Below, in pieces: positions 1 through 5,396 of a stretch of 6,236 nucleotides of DNA. The translations under genes and the position numbers were made by a program. Each line of letters begins with the position of its first letter. The stretch's first letter is position 1. The stretch is taken from assembly GCA_023481335.1 (NCBI GenBank), contig JAMCWI010000080.1, positions 1-6,236 of the forward strand, in the 5' to 3' direction. The notes below the pieces were generated by a model, which had not been told where the DNA came from, searched no databases, and was given only the letters and a program-made list of their open reading frames with translations. The DNA is from Bacillota bacterium. GTDB taxonomy: Bacteria; Bacillota; Desulfotomaculia; Desulfotomaculales; Desulfotomaculaceae.

Positions 1-126
1 GTTAATCCCTGGGATGCATGCAATTTCTTAACCAGAGAATTTGGTGCAAAGGATATGGCTGCTCAGGAGACTAAGAGAGGAATCCTGCCTGGAATGGCAC
101 CGCGTATGGTGGCCGTAAACTCATAG
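1..126 (+). CDS. C-terminal end of an unrecognised protein (5' truncated by the window)
   Basis: Frame 1 is open from the first base to a TAG at 124-126, giving 41 residues that begin VNPWDACNFLTREFGAKD and end in GMAPRMVAVNS. No in-frame start with a ribosome binding site lies inside the window, so this is the tail of a longer gene. A strong intrinsic terminator follows 34 bp after the stop, which supports a real gene end and a transcription unit separate from the menaquinone genes. I do not recognise the family. The tail is mixed polar and hydrophobic, with no membrane segment and only one cysteine. It could be the end of a large metabolic enzyme, but nothing here proves a function. Confidence 0.6.
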   Translation, partial: VNPWDACNFLTREFGAKDMAAQETKRGILPGMAPRMVAVNS

Positions 127-160
127 GAGGGATATTTATTAGTACCAAGAGTAGTAGGAA

Positions 161-209
161 CTGACGAGCCTTGCTCATCTGGAAGATGGAGCGAGGCTCG
201 TTAGTTTTT
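161..209 (+). terminator. Rho-independent terminator closing the upstream gene
   Basis: The left arm at 161-180 pairs with the right arm at 184-204 around a 3-base loop (181-183). Pairing is nearly continuous, with two G-T wobbles and one bulged base, and the core is ACGAGCC with GGCTCGT. The stem is followed at once by five T residues (205-209). It lies between the stop at 126 and the AT-rich region before the next gene, so it isolates the menaquinone operon from upstream transcription. Confidence 0.9.
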
Positions 210-242
210 GTACCTATTTTCCAGTCCCCGCCGGGAGGAGAT

Positions 243-269
243 TTATTATAATTAACGAAATTATAATAA
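243..269. promoter_or_regulatory. Perfect AT-rich 11-bp inverted repeat, putative operator/promoter
   Basis: The arm TTATTATAATT (243-253) is repeated exactly in inverse orientation as AATTATAATAA (259-269), separated by the 5 bases AACGA. Each arm contains a TATAAT hexamer on the + strand (247-252 and 262-267), the consensus -10 sequence of a vegetative sigma factor. No good TTGACA-like -35 box is visible 16-18 bp upstream of either. The site lies between the upstream terminator and the first gene of the operon, the expected place for its promoter and for a dimeric regulator. Promoter activity and the identity of any regulator are inference. Confidence 0.5.
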
Positions 270-282
270 GTTAACCGCCAAA

Positions 283-290
283 AAGGGGGA
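283..290 (+). promoter_or_regulatory. Ribosome binding site that fixes the hepS-like start
   Basis: The purine run AAGGGGGA ends 6 bases before the ATG at 297. An in-frame TTG at 294 directly precedes this ATG, but it would sit too close to the purine run and is the weaker codon, so the ATG is preferred. Confidence 0.65.
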
Positions 291-296
291 TTATTG

Positions 297-1067
297 ATGT
301 CAGGCAATGTCTTTGCAAGCATTCGAGAAGATATGCAGATCATTCATAACAGGATTAAAAATCAATTAACCATTAAGGCCGGGCATTTAGGCGAATATGC
401 ACACGTGGAGTTTTCCCCCATGGACAACTTTATTCGTCCTGCGGTGGTTTTGACTGCGGCAGGATTGTACAACTGCAAGTCCTCTAAGGTGATTTCCCTG
501 GGTGCCATTGTGCAGTTTATTTTTATGGCTTCTCAGATTCATAAACAGATACCGGAAACCGCTGTGCATCCCCGACAATCAGACCCCAGAGACGGTACTC
601 AATTTCCTGTTTTGGTGGGGGATTATCTTTACGGCAAGTTTTTTACCACCCTTTGTGAGGCCGGTCTTTTGCAGTACTTGCGTCCCTTAGCCGAAATCAT
701 CGGTCGGATTCACGAAGGCGGTATTCTGCAAAGAAAAAACCTATACAGAACAGAGGACAATCACCAACTGGTTGGTGACATTATTCGGCTGGAAGTTGCA
801 GAATTAATGGGCGGGGCAGCTCGTTTGGCCGGAGATTTGGCCGGAGCCCCGGAAGAAGACCAAAAAAACCTTTACGAATTTGGCATAAACCTGGGGATGT
901 TCCTTGGTTTCCTGCAAAGGAACCCTTTGTATATCCCAAGCATGAAATATATCGACCAGGCACTGGGGGTTTTAGAAAGATTACCCAGCCATCCCGAAAA
1001 AGCCATGCTCAATCATCTGGTGAATGCTTTAGTTTTAACCGAAGAGGGTATTCGTCAGGTTGTGTAA
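297..1067 (+). CDS. hepS: HepS-like component I of a heteromeric polyprenyl diphosphate synthase (non-catalytic subunit)
   Basis: Encodes 256 residues from the ATG at 297, close to the roughly 250 residues of Bacillus HepS. The protein is collinear with trans-polyprenyl synthases: FIRPAVVLTAAG (residues 45-56) matches the helix with the conserved RP; IVQFIFMASQIHKQIPE (71-87) matches the helix that ends in the first Asp-rich motif; VLVGDYLYGKFF (105-116) is the conserved VLxGDYL segment; GGILQ (141-145) replaces the usual GE-x-LQ. The catalytic residues are missing: the first motif DDxxD reads KQIPE, and no second DDxxD is found after the segment near residues 195-210. The likely role is a non-catalytic partner that sets chain length or activity of a HepT-type subunit in making the menaquinone side chain. 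In B. subtilis, hepS is likewise followed directly by menG and then hepT; here hepT is not next. It may equally be annotated as a degenerate polyprenyl synthetase. No signal peptide or clear membrane span; probably cytoplasmic. Catalytic inactivity is inferred. Confidence 0.65.
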   Translation: MSGNVFASIREDMQIIHNRIKNQLTIKAGHLGEYAHVEFSPMDNFIRPAVVLTAAGLYNCKSSKVISLGAIVQFIFMASQIHKQIPETAVHPRQSDPRDGTQFPVLVGDYLYGKFFTTLCEAGLLQYLRPLAEIIGRIHEGGILQRKNLYRTEDNHQLVGDIIRLEVAELMGGAARLAGDLAGAPEEDQKNLYEFGINLGMFLGFLQRNPLYIPSMKYIDQALGVLERLPSHPEKAMLNHLVNALVLTEEGIRQVV

Positions 1068-1070
1068 AGA

Positions 1071-1076
1071 AGGGAG
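1071..1076 (+). promoter_or_regulatory. Ribosome binding site deciding the TTG start of menG
   Basis: AGGGAG starts 4 bases after the hepS-like stop codon and lies 10 bases before the TTG at 1087. A TTG further upstream at 1060 is in frame, but it precedes this site and overlaps the previous gene, so the 1087 start is preferred. Confidence 0.6.
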
Positions 1077-1086
1077 AACTACCGTC

Positions 1087-1803
1087 TTGCAGCAGTACAA
1101 TGGAAAAAGCAAAGAAGAATTTGTGCACGGGGTGTTTTCCTCCATCGCACACCGCTATGATCTAATGAATACCACCTTGAGCTTTAACCGTGATAAATAC
1201 TGGCGGCGGTTTGCTGTTGCACAAACCGGTCTGCAGCCCGGCGGGGCAGCCCTGGATGTGGCCTGCGGCACCGGCATGTTGTCCATCGAACTGGCCAAGA
1301 CCGCAGGAAAAGCCGGTCGGGTAACAGGGCTTGACTTTTGCGAAAATATGCTGGCCCAGGCTGTTCATAACATTGAAAAAACCCTTTATAAAAATAACAT
1401 TGAACTGATTCAGGGCAATGCCATGGACTTGCCCTTTGCCGATAATACCTTTGATTGCGCCACCATCGGTTTTGCACTGAGAAATGTCCCGGATGCAGAA
1501 GGCTGCATTGCCGAAATGACGCGGGTGGTTAAACCCGGCGGCAGGGTGGTTTCCTTAGAACTGGCCAAACCCAGTGCCCCGGTCTTCAAGCAACTGTACT
1601 ACCTTTACTTCGAGCAGCTGGTACCACTGCTGGGGAAATTGGGTGTCGGAAAGGACGGCCCCTACCAGTGGCTGCCCAATTCCTTAAAAATTTTTCCTCA
1701 CCAGTCGGTCATCAGAGACCTCTTCACCAAAGTAGGGTTAAAGGATGCCGTCTACCATGAACTCACCGGCGGCATTGTCGCCGTCCATGTGGGAACGAAG
1801 TAA
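1087..1803 (+). CDS. menG: Demethylmenaquinone methyltransferase (UbiE/MenG family)
   Basis: A SAM-dependent C-methyltransferase that makes menaquinone from demethylmenaquinone, the last step of the pathway. The product is 238 residues from the TTG at 1087, a normal family length. Starting here gives the usual short N terminus before SKEEFVHGVFSSIAHRYD (residues 8-25). The UbiE signature YDLMNTTLSFNRDKYW is at 24-39; the SAM-binding glycine motif LDVACGTG at 56-63, followed by an acidic-loop region GLDFCENM at 81-88; NAMDLPF at 111-117; the second UbiE signature RVVKPGGRVVSLELAKP at 146-162; and the terminal GGIVAVHVG. Two signature positions differ from the usual pattern: D for H in NRDKYW, and A for S in LELAKP. 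The gene follows the hepS-like gene by 19 bp, so the two are probably co-transcribed. Without quinone context the family cannot be split into MenG and UbiE, but the mqn genes downstream point to menaquinone. Confidence 0.92.
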   Translation: MQQYNGKSKEEFVHGVFSSIAHRYDLMNTTLSFNRDKYWRRFAVAQTGLQPGGAALDVACGTGMLSIELAKTAGKAGRVTGLDFCENMLAQAVHNIEKTLYKNNIELIQGNAMDLPFADNTFDCATIGFALRNVPDAEGCIAEMTRVVKPGGRVVSLELAKPSAPVFKQLYYLYFEQLVPLLGKLGVGKDGPYQWLPNSLKIFPHQSVIRDLFTKVGLKDAVYHELTGGIVAVHVGTK

Positions 1804-1810
1804 AAAAATA

Positions 1811-1894
1811 GTCGTTCGTCTAAAGGGTATTTCTTTTACTCCCGTCGTTAGACGTTCGTGAAATAAGACGAAGGACGAACGGCCAACGACGAAC
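1811..1894. repeat. GACGAAC heptad repeat forming a long imperfect hairpin in the menG-mqnL gap
   Basis: Positions 1867-1894 read as four consecutive 7-base units: GACGAAG, GACGAAC, GGCCAAC, GACGAAC. The inverse strand of 1843-1860 shows the same 7-base period (CACGAAC, GTCTAAC, GACG). As a result 1843-1859 and 1875-1891 are complementary at 15 of 17 positions around a 15-base loop. A further GTCGTTCGTC lies at 1811-1820 and could pair with 1874-1881 instead. No run of T follows, so it does not look like an intrinsic terminator. The 136-bp gap it fills is the longest within the operon. It may be a dispersed intergenic repeat or an mRNA processing or stability element; the sequence alone does not decide. 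Confidence 0.7.
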
Positions 1895-1939
1895 TACAGG
1901 ACCCCAGAGAAATACAGTTAAAGGAATGGTGTATAAAAC

Positions 1940-3385
1940 ATGGCTTATCAAGACTTGCGAGATTATCTTAAAACATTGGAAAACAGGGGTTTATTAAAAA
2001 GAATTAAAACTGAAGTCAGTGCCGATCTGGAGATTACGGAAATTACCGACCGGGTTTGTAAAATGGGCGGCCCCGCCTTGTTGTTTGAAAATGTCAAGGG
2101 CTACCAAATGCCCGTGGCCACCAACCTAATGGGCTCACTGGAGCAAATCAAGCTGGCTCTGCAGGTCAATGACTTGGACGATATCGGCAGGGAAATGATG
2201 GAGTTTCTGCAGCCGCCTGAGCTTCCCACCAGTTTTATGGACAAGCTGAAGGCTTTGCCCAAACTGGCCCAGCTTTCTAACTTTATCCCCAAAACGGTGC
2301 GAACCGGCCCTTGCAAGGAAGTGATTATTCGAGATAAGCCTTCTATGGCTTCGCTGCCGGTTCTCAAGTGCTGGCCCCTGGACGGAGGCCCCTTTATTAC
2401 ACTGCCCCTGGTCTTTACCAAGGACCCGGACTCCGGCAGAAGAAATGTTGGCATGTACCGTATGCAGGTTTACGATGAAGTGACCACCGGCATGCATTGG
2501 CATAAGCATAAAGACGGTGCGGAAAACCACCGCAAACAAAAGCAAAAAAACCAGTGCCTGGAAGTAGCCGTTGCCCTAGGTGCCGATCCGGCGTGCATCT
2601 TCTCTTCCATAGCACCGATGCCGCCGGGCATTGACGAAATGCTGCTGGCGGGCTTCATCCGCAAGGAACCGGTGGAAATGGTGAAATGTGAAACCGTTGA
2701 TATCGAAGTACCGGCCCGGGCTGAAATCATTCTGGAGGGTTATGTAGACCCCGAGGAAACCCGCTGGGAGGGTCCCTTTGGCGACCACACCGGCTACTAT
2801 TCCCTGGCTGATTATTACCCGGTATTTCACTTAACCTGCATTACTCACCGCAGAGACCCTATTTACCCGGCCACCATTGTGGGCAAGCCACCCATTGAAG
2901 ACAACTTTATCGGCAAGGCCATTGAAAGAACCTTTTTACCCCTGCTGCGGCTGCAGCTGTCTGAAGTGGTGGATATGAACATGCCGCCGGAAGGTGTGTT
3001 CCACAACTGTGTCATTGTTTCCATCAAAAAGCGTTATCCCGGCCATGCCAAAAAGGTCATGAACGCCCTCTGGGGGATGGGTCAAATGATGTTTGCCAAA
3101 CTGATTATCGTGGTGGACGAGCATGTGGATGTGCAAAACCCCTCCGAAGTGGCCTGGCGGGTTTTCAACAATATTGATGCCCGGCGGGATGTCTTGATTG
3201 TGGACGGGCCTCTGGATGCCCTGGATCATTCCTCCCCAATGCCCTACTACGGCACCAAGATGGGAATCGATGCCACCCAAAAATGGCCCGCCGAAGGACA
3301 TACCCGGGAGTGGCCCGGCGACATTGTTATGAGTGAAGACATTAAGTCCCTGGTGGACGGGAAGTGGAAGAGCTATGGCTTCTAA
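1940..3385 (+). CDS. mqnL: UbiD-family menaquinone biosynthesis decarboxylase (MqnL)
   Basis: A prenylated-FMN-dependent, non-oxidative decarboxylase of 481 residues, normal for UbiD proteins. In the futalosine route it is expected to remove the 6-carboxyl group from the prenylated 1,4-dihydroxy-6-naphthoate made by MqnP; the cofactor would come from an MqnM/UbiX flavin prenyltransferase not present here. Visible family features: N-terminal alpha/beta region with GGPALLFENVKG (43-54); cofactor and metal region RRNVGMYRMQVYD (167-179) with N169 and R174; HWHKH (186-190); LAGFIRKEPVE (236-246) with a candidate metal-binding Glu; and EGPFGDHTGYYS (277-288), where E277 and D282 with R174 would form the acidic-Arg-acidic catalytic network. 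D at the last position is a known UbiD-type variant. The ATG at 1940 starts a typical UbiD N terminus (MAYQDLRDYL). The nearest Shine-Dalgarno-like bases, AAGGA at 1921-1925, are 14 bases away, so its ribosome site looks weak. The 3' end overlaps mqnP by 11 bp. A role in another decarboxylation is possible, but the context favours MqnL. Confidence 0.88.
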   Translation: MAYQDLRDYLKTLENRGLLKRIKTEVSADLEITEITDRVCKMGGPALLFENVKGYQMPVATNLMGSLEQIKLALQVNDLDDIGREMMEFLQPPELPTSFMDKLKALPKLAQLSNFIPKTVRTGPCKEVIIRDKPSMASLPVLKCWPLDGGPFITLPLVFTKDPDSGRRNVGMYRMQVYDEVTTGMHWHKHKDGAENHRKQKQKNQCLEVAVALGADPACIFSSIAPMPPGIDEMLLAGFIRKEPVEMVKCETVDIEVPARAEIILEGYVDPEETRWEGPFGDHTGYYSLADYYPVFHLTCITHRRDPIYPATIVGKPPIEDNFIGKAIERTFLPLLRLQLSEVVDMNMPPEGVFHNCVIVSIKKRYPGHAKKVMNALWGMGQMMFAKLIIVVDEHVDVQNPSEVAWRVFNNIDARRDVLIVDGPLDALDHSSPMPYYGTKMGIDATQKWPAEGHTREWPGDIVMSEDIKSLVDGKWKSYGF

Positions 3386-4241
3386 GTTTAGGGTTTTTCT
3401 GGAAATGATCAAGTTTGAACATACGGTTTTCGCTTTGCCCTTTGCCTACATTGGGGCACTGCTGACGGAACAGCAGATTCCTACCCTGCACAACCTGCTC
3501 TGGATTACCCTGGCCATGGTGGGCGCCCGGACGGCGGCCATGTCCTTTAACCGTCTGGTGGACCGTCATATTGATGCCAAAAACCCTCGTACGGCAGCCC
3601 GGGTGCTGCCCAAGGGGCTGCTGGGCGTGGCCGAGGTTTGGGTTTACGTGTTTTTATCCTTCGGGTTGCTGGCGGTGTCCGCCTATAACCTGAGCCCCCT
3701 GGCGTTAAAATTATTTCCGGTGGCGGTCTTTGCCCTCAGCTTTTACTCCTTTACCAAACGGTTTACCTGGACCTGTCATTTTTGGTGCGGCGCAGCCCTG
3801 GGGCTGGCACCCCTGGGAGCCTGGGTGGCTATCACCGGCAGCTTTCACCCGGCACCGTTGCTGTTAGGGTTGGGGGTGATGCTCTGGGTGGCAGGGTTTG
3901 ATATTCTTTATGCCTGTGATGATTATGACTTTGATCGGCGGGAGGGCATCTACTCTATCCCTGCCCGGTTTGGCATTAAAAATGCCCTGCGCATTTCTGC
4001 AGCGGTTCACGTTTTGGCCCCCCTGTGCTTTATAGGGGTGGGGATATTGCTGAACCTGGGTTTGTTTTACTATGCCGGGGTGGTGATTGCCAGCGGCCTG
4101 CTGGCCTGCCAGCATATCCTGGTGACCCCGGAGGATCTCTCCCGGGCGGGCCTTGCCTTCTTTAATTTAAACGGAACTTTAAGTGTGACCATGTTTGCCT
4201 TCACACTGGCAGACATTTTACTTCCCTTTAAAATATTTTAA
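3375..4241 (+). CDS. mqnP: UbiA-family menaquinone prenyltransferase (MqnP)
   Basis: An integral membrane prenyltransferase of 288 residues that would attach the polyprenyl chain to 1,4-dihydroxy-6-naphthoate. The first Asp-rich motif is NRLVDRHID (N59, D63, D67), followed by AKNPRT; the second is in DILYACDDYDFDRREG (176-191). Both are the Mg-diphosphate binding motifs of the UbiA superfamily. The rest consists of hydrophobic helices near residues 15-31, 40-57, 87-103, 107-125, 136-153, 160-180, 208-226, 229-246 and 268-285. The ATG at 3375 is chosen because it gives the family's usual N terminus (a short head, then IKFEHTVFALPFAYIGALL) and has GGAAG at 3366-3370; an in-frame ATG at 3333 would add 14 residues lying within mqnL. 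The 11-bp overlap with mqnL suggests translational coupling. It resembles 4-hydroxybenzoate octaprenyltransferases (UbiA), but the mqn neighbours favour MqnP. Confidence 0.88.
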   Translation: MASKFRVFLEMIKFEHTVFALPFAYIGALLTEQQIPTLHNLLWITLAMVGARTAAMSFNRLVDRHIDAKNPRTAARVLPKGLLGVAEVWVYVFLSFGLLAVSAYNLSPLALKLFPVAVFALSFYSFTKRFTWTCHFWCGAALGLAPLGAWVAITGSFHPAPLLLGLGVMLWVAGFDILYACDDYDFDRREGIYSIPARFGIKNALRISAAVHVLAPLCFIGVGILLNLGLFYYAGVVIASGLLACQHILVTPEDLSRAGLAFFNLNGTLSVTMFAFTLADILLPFKIF

Positions 4242-4255
4242 GGGTCTCCCAACAA

Positions 4256-4275
4256 CCAACCACGGCAGCGGTTGG
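4256..4275 (+). other. Small hairpin in the mqnP-mqnE gap
   Basis: CCAACC (4256-4261) is exactly complementary to GGTTGG (4270-4275), with an 8-base loop. It ends 5 bases before the mqnE ribosome site and has no T run, so it is not a terminator. It may influence mqnE translation or mRNA stability, or be chance. Confidence 0.35.
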
Positions 4276-4280
4276 CCAAG

Positions 4281-4287
4281 AAAGGAG
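4281..4287 (+). promoter_or_regulatory. Ribosome binding site deciding the mqnE start
   Basis: AAAGGAG lies 5 bases before the ATG at 4293. An in-frame TTG at 4272 lies upstream of this site, inside the small hairpin, and is therefore rejected as the start. Confidence 0.8.
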
Positions 4288-4292
4288 AAAAC

Positions 4293-5396
4293 ATGGACTT
4301 TCTTTTTGCAAACAGTGAATTGACCGACATCAAAGCAAAGGTTGAGGCAGGAGAACGGCTGAGCCGGGAGGACGGCCTGCGCCTCTATCAATCCACGGAT
4401 TTACTGGCTGTTGGGTATCTGGCGGACATGGTAAGGAAACGTAAAAACGGGGATAAGACCTATTTTAATGTGAACCGGCATATCAACCACACCAATGTTT
4501 GTGAGAATCTCTGCAAGCTTTGTGCTTTCGGCAGGAAAGCAGAAGATGCCGGGGCCTATACCCTGTCCCTGGATGAGCTGGAGGCCAAGGCAAAAGAGTG
4601 TCATGGATTAAAGGTCTCTGAAATACACATAGTAGGAGGCTTGAATCCTGCTCTAAAAATTGACTATTATGTAGAAATGCTGCGGCGGGTTCGTTATGCT
4701 GCGCCCGGAGCCATCATTAAGGCCTTTACCGCTGTGGAGATAGATTATCTGGCAAAAATCCATAACATGTCCCTGGATGAGGTTTTTAAAGTCTTACGGG
4801 ATGCTGGACTGGATTCTTTGCCCGGCGGCGGAGCGGAGATTTTTGCCCGGCGGGTGCGGGACATTATCTGCAACAAAAAGATCAGCGGCCAACGCTGGCT
4901 GGAGGTTCACCAAGCGGCCCACGGCCTGGGTATGAAAACCAACGCCACCATGCTTTACGGGCATGTGGAGAGCTTGGCGGAAAGGGTTGACCATCTTATT
5001 CAGCTGCGAGTGCTGCAGGATAAAACCGGCGGTTTTTTAGCCTTTATCCCGCTGGCCTTTCATCCTAAAAACACGGCTTTGGAATCTCAAAGTCTGTCCT
5101 TGGCCACCGGGTATGATGACTTGAAAACCCTGGCCATCGCAAGACTGATGCTGGACAACTTTGATCACATCAAGGCCTATTGGGTCATGCTGGGGCCGAA
5201 GATTGCCCAGGTGGCACTTTCCTTTGGCGCAGACGATTTAGACGGCACTGTCATGGAAGAGAAAATTGCCCATGATGCCGGGGCGGCAACCGCTCAAATT
5301 ATGGCGAAGAACAAACTGATCCATCTCATTAAGGCTGCCGGCCGGCAGCCCGTTGAGCGAGACACCCTGTACAATGTAATTGGGGAGGGTTTTTAG
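4293..5396 (+). CDS. mqnE: Aminofutalosine synthase (radical SAM enzyme MqnE)
   Basis: Uses a 4Fe-4S cluster and SAM to add the adenosyl radical to 3-enolpyruvyl-benzoate (the MqnA product), giving 6-amino-6-deoxyfutalosine after decarboxylation. The product has 367 residues, normal for the family. The radical-SAM cluster motif CENLCKLC supplies C70, C74 and C77 in the CxxxCxxC spacing, preceded by NRHINHTNV and followed by AFGRKAEDAGAY. Further MqnE hallmarks are EIHIVGGLNP, IKAFTAVEIDYLAKI, DSLPGGGAEIFARRV, TNATMLYGHVES, TGGFLAFIPLAFHP, IKAYWVMLGPKIAQVAL and GADDLDGTVMEEKI. These separate it from the related MqnC cyclase. The start has a strong ribosome site. The stop TAG shares its last base with the GTG start of mqnA, indicating coupled translation with the enzyme that makes its substrate. 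A 51-bp gap separates it from mqnP. Cytoplasmic. Confidence 0.95.
   Translation: MDFLFANSELTDIKAKVEAGERLSREDGLRLYQSTDLLAVGYLADMVRKRKNGDKTYFNVNRHINHTNVCENLCKLCAFGRKAEDAGAYTLSLDELEAKAKECHGLKVSEIHIVGGLNPALKIDYYVEMLRRVRYAAPGAIIKAFTAVEIDYLAKIHNMSLDEVFKVLRDAGLDSLPGGGAEIFARRVRDIICNKKISGQRWLEVHQAAHGLGMKTNATMLYGHVESLAERVDHLIQLRVLQDKTGGFLAFIPLAFHPKNTALESQSLSLATGYDDLKTLAIARLMLDNFDHIKAYWVMLGPKIAQVALSFGADDLDGTVMEEKIAHDAGAATAQIMAKNKLIHLIKAAGRQPVERDTLYNVIGEGF
5382..5389 (+). promoter_or_regulatory. Ribosome binding site for the GTG start of mqnA
   Basis: GGGGAGGG lies within the end of mqnE, 6 bases before the GTG at 5396. It supports starting mqnA at the codon that overlaps the mqnE stop. Confidence 0.75.

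Noticed and set aside
124..145. A Shine-Dalgarno-like AGGAGGG right after the upstream stop codon
   Set aside because: No ATG, GTG or TTG follows at a usable distance, and the terminator comes next, so no small gene is supported.
231..240. A second Shine-Dalgarno-like stretch (GGGAGGAG) upstream of the palindrome
   Set aside because: No start codon follows at 5-12 bases; the next bases are the AT-rich inverted repeat.
71..343. A 90-codon open frame on the minus strand across the intergenic region
   Set aside because: It runs through the terminator hairpin and the AT-rich palindrome, overlaps the 5' end of the hepS-like gene, and its translation resembles no family I know.
1932..1937. TATAAA just before mqnL as a possible -10 box
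   Set aside because: It is 2 bases before the start codon, so transcription would begin inside the gene, and no -35 box is visible.
1804..1939. A CRISPR array or tRNA in the menG-mqnL gap
   Set aside because: The repeat unit is only 7 bases with no spacers of regular length, and there is no cloverleaf or T-loop sequence.
3333..3374. Upstream ATG of mqnP giving a 14-residue extension
   Set aside because: It would lie wholly inside mqnL and add residues not typical of UbiA proteins; the ATG at 3375 has a nearby purine-rich site and the usual N terminus.
2936..3412. A 158-codon minus-strand open frame opposite mqnL, rich in His and Gly
   Set aside because: It is the antisense of a well-conserved UbiD coding region; its composition follows from the complementary codons.
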